A stretch of DNA of 64,000 nucleotides from Methylomonas sp. 11b (GTDB taxonomy: Bacteria > Pseudomonadota > Gammaproteobacteria > Methylococcales > Methylomonadaceae). Below are positions 1-7,763 of this stretch, piece after piece. The notes below the pieces were generated by a model. That model ran no database searches and was not told the origin of the DNA. It was given only the letters and a program-made list of their open reading frames with translations. Position numbers and translations under genes: made by a program. The stretch spans positions 5,017,741 to 5,081,740 of the forward strand of contig NZ_KI911557.1 in the NCBI RefSeq assembly GCF_000515215.1, in the 5' to 3' direction. Positions within the stretch are counted from its first letter, which is position 1. The number at the start of each line of letters is the position of its first letter.

Positions 1-2
1 CG

Positions 3-665
3 GTGGCTCAATATGCCTACCAAATGAAGCGTTCCGGTCAAGGACAGGGCACATCGGCCTTGGTAGCGATCAACGACCATGAGTTCTTCGTACTAGAGCG
101 TAACAACCGTGGTGTCGGTGTTGGTGCTACTTTTGCCGGTGCAGACAAAGAAGTTTATAAAATTGATTTGAACGGCGCGACCGATGTTAGTGGCATCGAT
201 TTGGACGCAGTTGGTGCTGTTTACAGCAAAGTTAGCAAATCCGCGCAATTTCTGGATCTTGATGCCAACACCTTGGCAGCTCTTGGCAACAAATCTCCTG
301 AGAAGTGGGAAGGCTTGGCAATTGGCCCGAAACTGGCTGACGGCAGTTATTTGATGCTGGCCGGCACCGATAACGACTACAGCGTTACCCAAAACGGCAC
401 CGGCACGCAGTTCGATGTGTACTTCCGTTTCAGCGACGCCGATCCATATGCAACATCGATTCAATGTCCGCTTGGTCAAACCAGTGGCTGTTCGGCAACG
501 TTGACCAGTGAGTATCAGTTGCTGCCTGGTGTATTGCATGCTTATAAAGTCTCCGCAGCCGATTTGTCCGGTTATGTAGCCCCGGTGCCAGTGCCCGCTG
601 CTGCGTGGTTGTTCGGTACCGGTCTGATTGGCGCGTTGGGTTTGGGTAGAAAACGCAAAGCCTAA
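3..665 (+). CDS. Esterase-like phytase-family protein with PEP-CTERM (VPxPA) tail, 5' partial
   Basis: This is the C-terminal part of an exported protein; the reading frame is open to the window edge, so the GTG at its start is probably an internal valine. The body (FVLERNNRG near residue 29, EGLAIGPKLADGSYLMLAGTDND around residues 104-126, FDVYFRF) resembles the 'esterase-like activity of phytase' family. The last ~26 residues are a sorting signal: VPVPAAA, a hydrophobic span, then GRKRKA. In PEP-CTERM systems an exosortase/archaeosortase-type enzyme cuts at this motif and the protein goes to the envelope or exopolymer. A strong hairpin follows the stop. Substrate unknown; family call moderately sure, tail call sure. 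Confidence 0.8.
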   Translation: MAQYAYQMKRSGQGQGTSALVAINDHEFFVLERNNRGVGVGATFAGADKEVYKIDLNGATDVSGIDLDAVGAVYSKVSKSAQFLDLDANTLAALGNKSPEKWEGLAIGPKLADGSYLMLAGTDNDYSVTQNGTGTQFDVYFRFSDADPYATSIQCPLGQTSGCSATLTSEYQLLPGVLHAYKVSAADLSGYVAPVPVPAAAWLFGTGLIGALGLGRKRKA

Positions 666-674
666 GTAGCCGTC

Positions 675-706
675 ATCCTCCTTGCCGGTTTGGCAAGGAG
701 GATTTT
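675..706 (+). terminator. Rho-independent terminator after the PEP-CTERM gene
   Basis: A perfect 12-bp stem (675-686 paired with 692-703) with a 5-nt GGTTT loop, ending in four Ts, ten bases after the stop codon at 665. Confidence 0.85.
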
Positions 707-733
707 GCCTGCCCGCGACGATGCCGCTATAAT
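705..733 (+). promoter_or_regulatory. Candidate sigma-70 promoter upstream of the EamA gene
   Basis: TTGCCT at 705-710 and a perfect TATAAT at 728-733 are separated by 17 bp. It lies directly after the terminator of the previous gene and about 170 bp before the EamA transporter start. Seen by eye only; the -35 matches 4 of 6 consensus bases. Confidence 0.5.
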
Positions 734-742
734 CCAGCCATC

Positions 743-826
743 ATGCATTATTCAAACCGCAATCATTTCTTTAAGCACCTATGGCAATGGGCTTTGTCTA
801 TCGCCGTGGTGTTTGCGTTTTTCTAA
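743..826 (+). CDS. Possible 27-residue leader peptide ORF
   Basis: ATG at 743 opens 27 codons (MHYSNRNHFF... ending AVVFAFF) with a hydrophobic C-terminal half and a TAA stop at 824-826. The ATG lies only ~10 nt after the candidate -10 box, so translation would be nearly leaderless. An imperfect 10-bp hairpin (835-860, one C-A mismatch, no T run) follows, then the SD of the EamA gene. It may be a chance ORF or a leader controlling the transporter. Confidence 0.2.
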   Translation: MHYSNRNHFFKHLWQWALSIAVVFAFF

Positions 827-900
827 ACAATCAAGCAACCGCGGGTCTTGCCGCAGTTGCTTCGACATTTGCCTAAGGCCCGCATCACTCAGGAGGCCTA

Positions 901-1812
901 ATGGCAACGACTACATCTACTGCATTATCCAACCGCAACCGCTTGTTGGGCTTTGGCCTGGCGACTTTGGCGGCCATCGGGTTTTCCGGCAAAGCCATCT
1001 TGGTAAAACTGGCGTATTACGAACCGGTGGATGCTGTAACTTTATTGGCTTTGCGTATGTTGTTTTCCGCGCCGTTTTTTCTAATCGTCGCTTGGCGGCA
1101 TGCCGGCCGGAAGGATCTGACGCCGTTAACGGGTAGAGACTATCTGGTGCTGCTGATCTTGGGCTTGCTGGGGTATTACCTGTCCAGCTTGTTCGATTTT
1201 ATCGGTCTGCAATACATCTCCGCAGGGCTGGAGCGGCTGATTCTGTTCCTGTATCCGACCATGGTCGTGGTGCTGTCGGCGTTGATATTGGGTAAACCTT
1301 TCGGTAGGAAAGAGATCATCGCGCTAACGCTTAGTTATGCCGGCATTGGTGTGGTGTTTTTGGATGAAATCAATATTCAGTCGGAACATTTGTTGTTGGG
1401 AGCCGGTTTTGTGTTTGCCAGCACCTTGACCTACGCTGCTTACCTGATCGGCACCGGCGAAACGGTGGTTCGCATCGGTGCCTCACGCTTTACCGCTTAC
1501 GCGATGCTGGTGGCTTGCGCGGCGACGCTGATGCAATTTTTACTCACGCATCCGCCGCAGGCCTTGCTGTTACCGATGCGGGTGTATCAATTGAGCTTGC
1601 TGATGGCGATCTTCTCGACGGTGCTGCCGGTGTTCATGCTCTCGGCAGCGATCAAGATGATAGGCTCCAGTCATACCTCGCTGATCGGCTCGCTGGGGCC
1701 GGTAGCGACCTTGTTCATGGCCAATTATGTGTTGGGTGAAGAATTGACGCTCGCTCAGATTGGCGGGGCGGTGTTGGTGATGGTCGGAGTATTGAGTCTG
1801 TCGTTAAAATGA
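901..1812 (+). CDS. EamA-family (drug/metabolite superfamily) transporter
   Basis: 303 residues with about ten hydrophobic spans, the size and two-repeat plan of EamA transporters (repeat 1 about 10-140, repeat 2 about 155-300). A strong Shine-Dalgarno (AGGAGG at 891-896) sits 4 nt before the ATG, which fixes the start. Members move small metabolites or amino acids across the inner membrane; the substrate cannot be read from sequence. It ends 7 bp from recN, which converges from the other strand. An overlapping frame over its 5' region is a shadow. Confidence 0.85.
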   Translation: MATTTSTALSNRNRLLGFGLATLAAIGFSGKAILVKLAYYEPVDAVTLLALRMLFSAPFFLIVAWRHAGRKDLTPLTGRDYLVLLILGLLGYYLSSLFDFIGLQYISAGLERLILFLYPTMVVVLSALILGKPFGRKEIIALTLSYAGIGVVFLDEINIQSEHLLLGAGFVFASTLTYAAYLIGTGETVVRIGASRFTAYAMLVACAATLMQFLLTHPPQALLLPMRVYQLSLLMAIFSTVLPVFMLSAAIKMIGSSHTSLIGSLGPVATLFMANYVLGEELTLAQIGGAVLVMVGVLSLSLK

Positions 1813-1819
1813 GGGACTG

Positions 1820-3502
1820 TTAATCGCGCGCCAAGCCACCCGATACCAACATCTCCCGCGCATGCGCCAAAGTGTTTTCGGTAATGGTGACGCCGCCCAG
1901 CATGCGCGCGACTTCATTCACGCGTTCGTCGTCACTCAAACGGCGAACCGTGGACGATGTCACCGCTGCTTTCTGATTCTTGGCGACAAATAAATGCTGA
2001 TGCGCTTGCGACGCGACTTGCGGCAAATGGGTGACGCACAATACCTGGCGGTTGAGGCTCAAACGCCGGAGCTTCTGGCCGACGATTTCGGCAATACCGC
2101 CGCCGATGCCGGAATCGACCTCGTCGAAAATCATCGTTGGCGTGGTTTTGTCGGTACTGGTGGTGACTTGAATCGCCAAGCTGATCCGCGATAACTCGCC
2201 GCCTGATGCCACTTTGGCTAGCGGCTTGGCCGGCAAGCCGGGGTTGGTGCTGACCAGAAATTCGATACTGTCTACACCGTTGCGTTGCGGTTCGGCATCC
2301 TCCGGGGTGCGGAGGTTGACGAGGAACTCGCCGTGCGGCATGCCCAATTCTTTGATCGCGTCGGAAATGCGTTGCTGTAACTCCGTGCCAGCTTGGCGGC
2401 GGCTGGCGGACAAGTCGCCGGCTAGCTTGCGGTACTGGCTTAATAGCAGCCCGCAATCCGCATTCAGGCTTTCGATACGCTCGCTGCTGTGGCTCAGGTT
2501 ATCCAATTCGGTAGCCAAGCGCGCGGCCAGTTCAGGCAGTTCTTCCGGTTGGATTTTATGCTTGCGGCTTAGCGACTGAATCACGCCTATCTGGTTTTCC
2601 AGCCAGGTCAATTGTTGCGGATCGGCTTCCTGATTTTCCAGAAAACGGCGTAATTGCTGGGTGGCTTCGCCGATCTGAATTTCCGCATCGCTCAATAATT
2701 CGGAAACGCCGTTCAACTCGCCGGCATACTGCGCCAATTCGTTGATGGCGTGAATCACATGCCCCAGCATGTCGGCGACCGACTGCTGATCGTTGTCGTA
2801 CAAAATATCCAGTTGCTGCTGACCGACGCTGAGAATCTTACCCAAGTTGGCTAGCTTGTGATGCTCGTCTGCCAAGGCCTGATAATCGAAGTTTTCCAAG
2901 TCTAGCTGCTGCAACTCGTCGAGTTGATAACGCAGCAATTCCTCGCGTTCGACCTGATCGCTACCGGCTTTTAATAGTTGCTGCAGTTGTTTATGCGCTT
3001 GTTTCCAGTCTTGGTAACAGCTGTTCAGCTTATCCAGCAAGGCCTGGTTGCCGGCGAAACCGTCCAGTAGTCGGCGCTGTTCCTCACTGTCCAGCAAGGT
3101 TAAATGTGCGTGTTGACCGTGGATTTCCACCAATTGCCGGCTTAAACCTTGCAGTGTTTGCAGGTTGACAGGGCGGTTGTTGATATAAGCCTTGGAACGG
3201 CCGTCGTCACTGATGGTGCGGCGGATCATGCACTGGCCGTCGTCGTCCAGTTCGTTATCGATCAGCCATTGCTTGACCAGCGGCGCTTTGGCTAAATCGA
3301 ACTCGATATTCACTTCGGCACGCTTGCTGCCGGGGCGGACATAGCCGGAATCGGCGCGGTCGCCCAAAGCTAGGCCCAACGCGGTCAGTAAAATCGATTT
3401 GCCGGCGCCGGTTTCGCCGGTCAGCACCGACATGCCGGGGTCCAAGTCCAGGTCCAGCGCGTCGACGACGGCTAGGTCGATAATGTTCAGGTTTAACAGC
3501 AT
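1820..3502 (-). CDS. recN: DNA repair protein RecN
   Basis: 560 residues, normal RecN length. An SMC-like ATPase in double-strand-break repair: Walker A GETGAGKS at residues 29-36, a long coiled-coil-rich middle, then a C-terminal ABC-type signature (SGGELSRISLAIQV) and Walker B followed by the D-loop (TMIFDEVDSGIGG). It starts 4 bp after the nadK stop, so the two are one minus-strand operon, an arrangement common in Gammaproteobacteria. No LexA-type box (CTG-N10-CAG) was seen in front of nadK. Confidence 0.97.
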   Translation of the reverse strand: MLLNLNIIDLAVVDALDLDLDPGMSVLTGETGAGKSILLTALGLALGDRADSGYVRPGSKRAEVNIEFDLAKAPLVKQWLIDNELDDDGQCMIRRTISDDGRSKAYINNRPVNLQTLQGLSRQLVEIHGQHAHLTLLDSEEQRRLLDGFAGNQALLDKLNSCYQDWKQAHKQLQQLLKAGSDQVEREELLRYQLDELQQLDLENFDYQALADEHHKLANLGKILSVGQQQLDILYDNDQQSVADMLGHVIHAINELAQYAGELNGVSELLSDAEIQIGEATQQLRRFLENQEADPQQLTWLENQIGVIQSLSRKHKIQPEELPELAARLATELDNLSHSSERIESLNADCGLLLSQYRKLAGDLSASRRQAGTELQQRISDAIKELGMPHGEFLVNLRTPEDAEPQRNGVDSIEFLVSTNPGLPAKPLAKVASGGELSRISLAIQVTTSTDKTTPTMIFDEVDSGIGGGIAEIVGQKLRRLSLNRQVLCVTHLPQVASQAHQHLFVAKNQKAAVTSSTVRRLSDDERVNEVARMLGGVTITENTLAHAREMLVSGGLARD

Positions 3503-3506
3503 GGCC

Positions 3507-4388
3507 TTAGGCGGGGTAGCCGCTCCAGTTGAGTTTGCTTCTTAAAGTATGGAAAAAATCGTGATCAGCGGGGTGCAAAATTTTAATCGGTTTGGCGGAT
3601 TTTTTAATGACGATTTTGTCGTTGATGCGCACGTCCGGAATCTCCATGTGGTCGCAAGTCACCAATGCGTTGATCTGTTTGGTCTGGCTGAAACGGATTT
3701 CGATGACCACGTTGTCGTCGATGACGATGGGCCGATTCGACAACGTATGCGGGTTCAGCGGCACCAACACCAGCGCGTTCAAGGCCGGATGCAGGATCGG
3801 GCCGCCGGCCGACAAGGAATAAGCGGTAGAGCCGGTCGGGGTGGCGACGATTAAACCATCCGAACGTTGAGTATTCAGATACACGCCGTCGATGCTGGTG
3901 ACGATTTCTATCATGCTCGGCGTCACCCAACGGTGTACCACTACCTCGTTGACGGCGGTTTGCTGATGAATAATTTCGTGGTCGCGGATGATATGAGTGC
4001 TGAGCAGTTGGCGCTGCTCGCTCTTAAACTCGCCTGCCAAAATTTTATCCAGGCGGCTGGACAACTGCTCCGGCGAAATATCCACCAAAAAGCCTAACCT
4101 GCCGAGGTTTACGCCCAGCAGCGGCGTTTCGAAATCCGCCGCGGCGCGGGCCGCCGCCAGAAAGGTGCCGTCGCCGCCTACGGCGATAATCAAGTCGCAC
4201 AATTCCGGCAGTCGCTCGATATGTACGCCCTTTATGTCGGTGCTGTCGAGCAATTCCGCGCTTTGGCTATCTACGACGATGTCGTGACCACGGGCTTTTA
4301 GGTAACGGAACAGTTCGTTCAGCGTCGCGGCAATACCCGGATCGCCGCACTTGCCGATGATACCGATACGCTGGAAGGGGGTTGGCAT
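3507..4388 (-). CDS. nadK: NAD kinase
   Basis: 293 residues. Phosphorylates NAD to NADP in the cytoplasm, using ATP or polyphosphate. The diagnostic GGDG motif is at residues 71-74 (AVGGDGTFLAAARAA), and the second conserved stretch (TPTGSTAYSLSAGGPI) binds the nucleotide. First gene of the nadK-recN operon. The ATG at 4388 gives the usual family N-terminus with the dinucleotide-fold strand RIGIIGK. Confidence 0.97.
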   Translation of the reverse strand: MPTPFQRIGIIGKCGDPGIAATLNELFRYLKARGHDIVVDSQSAELLDSTDIKGVHIERLPELCDLIIAVGGDGTFLAAARAAADFETPLLGVNLGRLGFLVDISPEQLSSRLDKILAGEFKSEQRQLLSTHIIRDHEIIHQQTAVNEVVVHRWVTPSMIEIVTSIDGVYLNTQRSDGLIVATPTGSTAYSLSAGGPILHPALNALVLVPLNPHTLSNRPIVIDDNVVIEIRFSQTKQINALVTCDHMEIPDVRINDKIVIKKSAKPIKILHPADHDFFHTLRSKLNWSGYPA

Positions 4389-4418
4389 GGTTGGGGTGGT
4401 GGTTTTTGAGTAAGTTCG

Positions 4419-4424
4419 ATTATA
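4419..4424 (-). promoter_or_regulatory. Candidate -10 box for nadK-recN
   Basis: Reading the minus strand there is a perfect TATAAT about 30 bp upstream of the nadK start. No good -35 is visible at 16-18 bp, so this is only a partial promoter call. Confidence 0.35.
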
Positions 4425-4461
4425 GGGGATTGTGTTTTTATTCGGTAGCTTTGATGTGGTT

Positions 4462-4740
4462 TGTGTCGCTGGCGTGACGGGTTATTTGGATGTCGGGTCT
4501 CGGCCCGACGGCCGAGTAACTTTTCTTTGTTTGGCCAAAGAAAAGTCACCAAAAGAAACGCCACCCGGATGCCGCTTGTATCCTGCGCTCCGAAGCTTTC
4601 GCCGGGGGTTGACGAAAGGGGCTTTCCTGCCCCTTCGTCAACGTGCGGCATTCATGCCGCACCCCTTCGGGCTGATCCCGCCGAAAGCTCCGGTGCTCGG
4701 CGCAGCATGCGGGAGAAAAACTCCACGGGATTTGAAACCG
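4462..4740 (+). repeat. Dispersed structured repeat, copy A (inverted partner of copy B)
   Basis: About 275 bp of nested hairpins in the 499-bp gap between nadK and the lipoprotein gene. Stems seen: 4492-4497/4504-4509; 4519-4529/4536-4546 (11 bp perfect); an outer stem 4595-4606/4677-4688 (one mismatch); 4609-4622/4629-4641 (13 bp, one bulge); 4643-4651/4654-4662. The same order of stems occurs in reverse orientation at 5908-6180. Conserved blocks between copies include the segments around 4565-4594 and 4684-4704. Short open frames across it are structural artefacts, not genes. The remaining gap (4741-4887) shows nothing recognisable. Confidence 0.85.
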
Positions 4741-4887
4741 CCTAATATTCGTAAAGTTTGCAGAAAGATTAAAAGCTAATGTGCTAAGCGTTGGCCCTTA
4801 GCGCCTTGAGCATAAAAAGATGGAATTGCTGCTGGTTTGCTAACCTACGTTAATTTAGGTTTTGCGATTCTTTGTATCTATCCCATC

Positions 4888-5250
4888 CTAGGGTGTTATC
4901 TCAAGCCCCAAGGGATCGGAGTTTGATTCATCAAGAACATAAGATATGGGAATAAACGGCAACCCTGTGACCGCCCCACAACTGCAACTTGGTAGTAACC
5001 AAATGTTGTTAATAAAAGACTTGTAAGTCTTGCTTTTGTCTCCGGTGTACAACTTATCGGTTGTTTCAGCAAGCAGAATGAAAGGTGTTCCGCAGATGAC
5101 ATTACCGACGAACGTTGGAGCAGCAACAATCGCATTCCTGTTATAAAAATTCGAAATTGCTTTAATCGGGTTTTCTTCTTGGATTAGTGATCGAGAAGCG
5201 CACCCATAAACTACAACATTCACCAACAATAAGAATGCTTTGCGTTTCAT
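4888..5250 (-). CDS. Small hypothetical lipoprotein
   Basis: 120 residues, family not recognised. The N-terminus is a short lipoprotein signal (MKRKAFLLLVNVVVYGC) with the lipobox cysteine at about residue 17, so the mature protein is probably anchored in the envelope. The rest has a hydrophobic stretch and two close cysteines (SCSC, about residue 90). AAGGA lies ~12 nt upstream of the ATG. It sits between the two inverted repeat copies together with the gene at 5436-5816, in AT-richer DNA than its surroundings. Confidence 0.55.
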   Translation of the reverse strand: MKRKAFLLLVNVVVYGCASRSLIQEENPIKAISNFYNRNAIVAAPTFVGNVICGTPFILLAETTDKLYTGDKSKTYKSFINNIWLLPSCSCGAVTGLPFIPISYVLDESNSDPLGLEITP

Positions 5251-5342
5251 GATGTCATAATCCTTGTTATATACAACTGAGTGCCAATGGTGATGAGCGA
5301 CGAATATTATATATCTTTCGATCGTGCCGTTATCCTTTTGGT

Positions 5343-5430
5343 ATGCAGCAGGGTGAGCACGGTTTTTGTGCCTACGCGGAATAAAACGGTGGGCAGAAAA
5401 GCATTGTCCACCCTACGCCTATGCGGCGTT
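5343..5430. repeat. Short dispersed palindromic repeat remnant
   Basis: On the minus strand this reads as a GTAGGGTGG...CCACC-type intergenic element of a kind I know from many gammaproteobacterial genomes. The arms GGTGGGCA (5388-5395) and TGTCCACC (5405-5412) pair at 7 of 8 positions. It fills most of the gap between the two small minus-strand genes. Confidence 0.4.
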
Positions 5431-5435
5431 TTGTG

Positions 5436-5816
5436 TTACGCATAAATTAATAAAATACAAAAAATCACAAGTGTGATAATAACTTTATATGATTTTTTGC
5501 TTAAAAATTTTCTTGTAAACACCCCAGTCAATATTCCGAAAATATATGTTAAAACCATAATAGGCCAAAAAAAGGCCACTACTAAACCCAAACCCCCAGC
5601 CAGTGATGGAGAGCCTTCGTCGCCATGAGCACTGAAAAAGATATAACTAAATACTCCCAATAACCCGAAAATTGTTAATACGGCTCCAGATTTTGGCTTA
5701 AATAGTAATCCAACAAAGTAACCCAGAATTAACGAACAAATTGATATTAGTGGTGTAAACATATTCGTAGTGAACTTGCCGTATCTAGATAAATCCGAGG
5801 GAAAAATAGCGTACAT
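5436..5816 (-). CDS. Small hypothetical integral membrane protein
   Basis: 126 residues with four hydrophobic segments (about 19-38, 44-62, 73-96 and 108-126) separated by short charged loops. No family recognised. A shorter start at the internal Met19 (5762) is possible, since the first 18 residues are polar; no convincing SD supports either. It lies between the inverted repeat copies and is AT-rich, which fits recent acquisition, but no transposase or integrase is present. Confidence 0.5.
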   Translation of the reverse strand: MYAIFPSDLSRYGKFTTNMFTPLISICSLILGYFVGLLFKPKSGAVLTIFGLLGVFSYIFFSAHGDEGSPSLAGGLGLVVAFFWPIMVLTYIFGILTGVFTRKFLSKKSYKVIITLVIFCILLIYA

Positions 5817-5907
5817 TCAAGCTTAGCGAAATCCGAAATGTGTGGAGCCTAATTCCCTCGTTTTTGCAATCCGTTGAGGTTACTTCATTTGTGTGCTGAC
5901 AGGCTTT

Positions 5908-6180
5908 AAATTTTGGGATGATTGCCTCCCGTATGCCGCGCCGAGCACCGGAGCTTTTGAACGGATTAGCCCGTAGGGGCGCCGCAAGGAAGCGGCGCGT
6001 TGCATGCAGGGGCTGGGAAGCCCCTTCAGGCAACCCCGTTCAAAAGCTTCGGAGCGCAGGGAATAAGCGGCATCCGGGCCGCCTTTTCTTTGGATACTTT
6101 CTTTTGGCGGAGCAAAAGAAAGTATCGCGGCTGTCGGTCCGCGAACCGACATTAAAATCAGCCGTCGCGTCAGCGACACA
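5908..6180 (-). repeat. Dispersed structured repeat, copy B
   Basis: Reverse-complement homologue of copy A (4462-4740). Stems seen: outer 5953-5964/6036-6047 (12 bp, perfect), 5979-5985/5992-5998 (7 bp), a GGGGC/GCCCC-centred stem around 6000-6034, a long AAAGAAA/TTTCTTT stem around 6095-6125, and a GTCGGT/ACCGAC stem near 6133-6150. Several stems differ in sequence from copy A on both arms, so pairing is kept while bases change. It occupies the 372-bp gap at 5817-6188 and ends about 9 bp before the DUF924 start codon. Nothing else is visible in 5817-5907. Confidence 0.85.
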
Positions 6181-6188
6181 ACAAACCA

Positions 6189-6731
6189 ATGACCAACTAC
6201 CAAGCAATCCTAAAATTCTGGTTCGAAGAAACAGCCCCCAAACTCTGGTGGTCCGCCAACCCAGATTTCGATAAAACCATCGCCCACCGATTCGAAGCCA
6301 CACTCCAACAAGCCGTAAAAGGCGAATTGTTCGCTTGGCGGCAAGAACCCAAAGGCCGACTCGCCGAAGTCATCGTCATCGATCAGTTCTCCAGAAACAT
6401 TTACCGCAACACCCCTTTGGCATTTGCTCACGATGCGCTGGCGCTGGTATTGGCGCAGGAAGCGATAGCGGTGAGTGCAGATCTAAGTTTGTCGCCTATC
6501 GAGCGCAGTTTCCTGTATTTACCGTTCATGCACAGCGAGTCCAAAACCATCCATGTATGGGCGGAAAAGCTCTACCGTGAAAACGGCTTAGCCGATAATT
6601 ACCAATTCGAGTTAAAACACAAGGCCATTGTTGATCGCTTCGGCCGTTACCCGCATCGCAACCCAATTCTCGGTCGTACCTCCACTGCCGAAGAGCTTGA
6701 GTTTCTTAAACAACCGGGTTCCAGTTTTTGA
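6189..6731 (+). CDS. DUF924 family protein
   Basis: 180 residues matching the DUF924 pattern along its whole length: FWFEE near residue 10, the DQFSRNIYR block at 65-73, FLYLPFMHSES around 117-127, and the signature FGRYPHRNPILGR at 151-163. Family members are small helical cytoplasmic proteins with a TPR-like fold and no settled function. The start codon is placed right at the end of repeat copy B, and there is no clear SD. Downstream, 6732-6990 holds no gene. Confidence 0.9.
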   Translation: MTNYQAILKFWFEETAPKLWWSANPDFDKTIAHRFEATLQQAVKGELFAWRQEPKGRLAEVIVIDQFSRNIYRNTPLAFAHDALALVLAQEAIAVSADLSLSPIERSFLYLPFMHSESKTIHVWAEKLYRENGLADNYQFELKHKAIVDRFGRYPHRNPILGRTSTAEELEFLKQPGSSF

Positions 6732-6779
6732 AGGCAATCAGGCAAGGCAAATAAATGGAAGCCTATGGATCCCTGCATT

Positions 6780-6796
6780 ACCACGCGGTGCGTGGA
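6780..6796. repeat. Short palindrome, possible dispersed-repeat fragment
   Basis: CCACGC-GGT-GCGTGG forms a 6-bp perfect stem with a 3-nt loop in the gap between the DUF924 gene and the next PEP-CTERM gene. It resembles the conserved core of intergenic repeats with a CCACGC/GCGTGG stem. Single copy here. Confidence 0.3.
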
Positions 6797-6990
6797 AACG
6801 AGGCAATAGAGCTTCTACTAGTGATACAGGCTAACGAGAGTTCCATGTGGGTGGACGATTATTGGTTGCACAAATAAAGCGATAAGCAAAATTTGTGATG
6901 TTTTGCGGATTAGTTTGAAAGCTAGAGTTAGCGCGCGTATCATCAAAAACTCACCAATCTCGACCACAACCGGCCAAATAGGTAAACATC

Positions 6991-7644
6991 ATGAATACCA
7001 TCGTTCGTTACTTGGCATTAAGCACTGCAATCCTGGCGTCCTCCGGCTTAACTACACCCGCAAATGCTGCATTGGTTCAATACACGTATACCGGCAATAC
7101 CTTTACCGACATATATCCATCCGATTTTGGAGATGTCGGCGTAAACATCAGTTTCAGCGTGGAAGAATCGCTGCTACCCAAAAATGGTCGGGCTATTCTC
7201 GACGTTGACGATTATTCCGGTGCGCGTATCCCGTTTACCTTTAGTTTTGGTTTAGGGCAGTTTTATAGAATGGACACAGCGGCGTTTTACACAACTCCGA
7301 ACAATGCCGGGGTCGATCCGCACTTTCAGACCTATTACGACAGGAGTGCTCGAATAGAGTTCGATACCGACGCCAACGGTCACTTCAGCGGTAATTGGAG
7401 TGCGGTACTCAATAAACATGAATATGGCCGGCCCGGTTTGCTGGGCGGCGTTTCGATAAGTTCGGTTGCAAATGGCTTAGCTGCAATGGATTCGGCAGAA
7501 TTAATTTATAGCGTTTCGGGGTCTGTGACCGGCAATCCGGGGACTTGGACACGTGAGCTTGCACCTGTGCCGTTACCCGCGAGTGGGTTTTTGTTTGGTT
7601 TTGCTATTGCTGGCTTGGGTCTTAGAAAACGTTTTAATCGCTAG
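6991..7644 (+). CDS. PEP-CTERM (VPLPA) sorting-domain protein
   Basis: 217 residues: a Sec signal peptide (about 1-26, ending ANA-A), a mature domain rich in beta-forming, Gly/Asn/Thr residues, and a C-terminal sorting signal from residue 193 (VPLPASG, hydrophobic helix, RKRFNR). It should be exported, then cut and anchored or released by an exosortase-like enzyme encoded elsewhere. The middle domain is not one I recognise. Only a weak SD precedes the ATG. The second such substrate in this window. Confidence 0.85.
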   Translation: MNTIVRYLALSTAILASSGLTTPANAALVQYTYTGNTFTDIYPSDFGDVGVNISFSVEESLLPKNGRAILDVDDYSGARIPFTFSFGLGQFYRMDTAAFYTTPNNAGVDPHFQTYYDRSARIEFDTDANGHFSGNWSAVLNKHEYGRPGLLGGVSISSVANGLAAMDSAELIYSVSGSVTGNPGTWTRELAPVPLPASGFLFGFAIAGLGLRKRFNR

Positions 7645-7721
7645 CCGCTTGCTTGGTCGAAAAAATGTTAACTGGGTTGGGGCGAGTTGTGCGTCCCCCT
7701 CCGATTGGGTAAATAGCAATA

Positions 7722-7745
7722 AAAAGGCCGGTTGCCCGGCCTTTT
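7722..7745. terminator. Bidirectional rho-independent terminator
   Basis: Perfect 10-bp stem AAAAGGCCGG/CCGGCCTTTT around a 4-nt TTGC loop, A-rich on one side and T-rich on the other. It lies between two converging genes (plus-strand stop 7644, htpG stop 7764) and can serve both. Confidence 0.9.
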
Positions 7746-7763
7746 GTTTAGCGCATTTAGGGA

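Noticed and set aside
690..1136. 148-codon ORF overlapping the EamA gene
   Set aside because: It runs out of frame through a well-supported transporter with a strong SD and has no domain of its own.
4432..4779. Open frames across repeat copy A, looking like small genes on both strands
   Set aside because: The stretch is built of nested palindromes and has a diverged inverted copy at 5908-6180; changes between copies preserve pairing, not any one reading frame.
4462..6180. Insertion sequence bounded by inverted repeats
   Set aside because: No transposase, integrase or catalytic DDE/HUH motif is encoded between the copies, and no target duplication was seen.
5785..6303. Minus- and plus-strand ORFs across repeat copy B
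   Set aside because: Same reason; the frames end at hairpin arms and are not conserved between copies. The DUF924 frame starting at 6189 is the only real one here.
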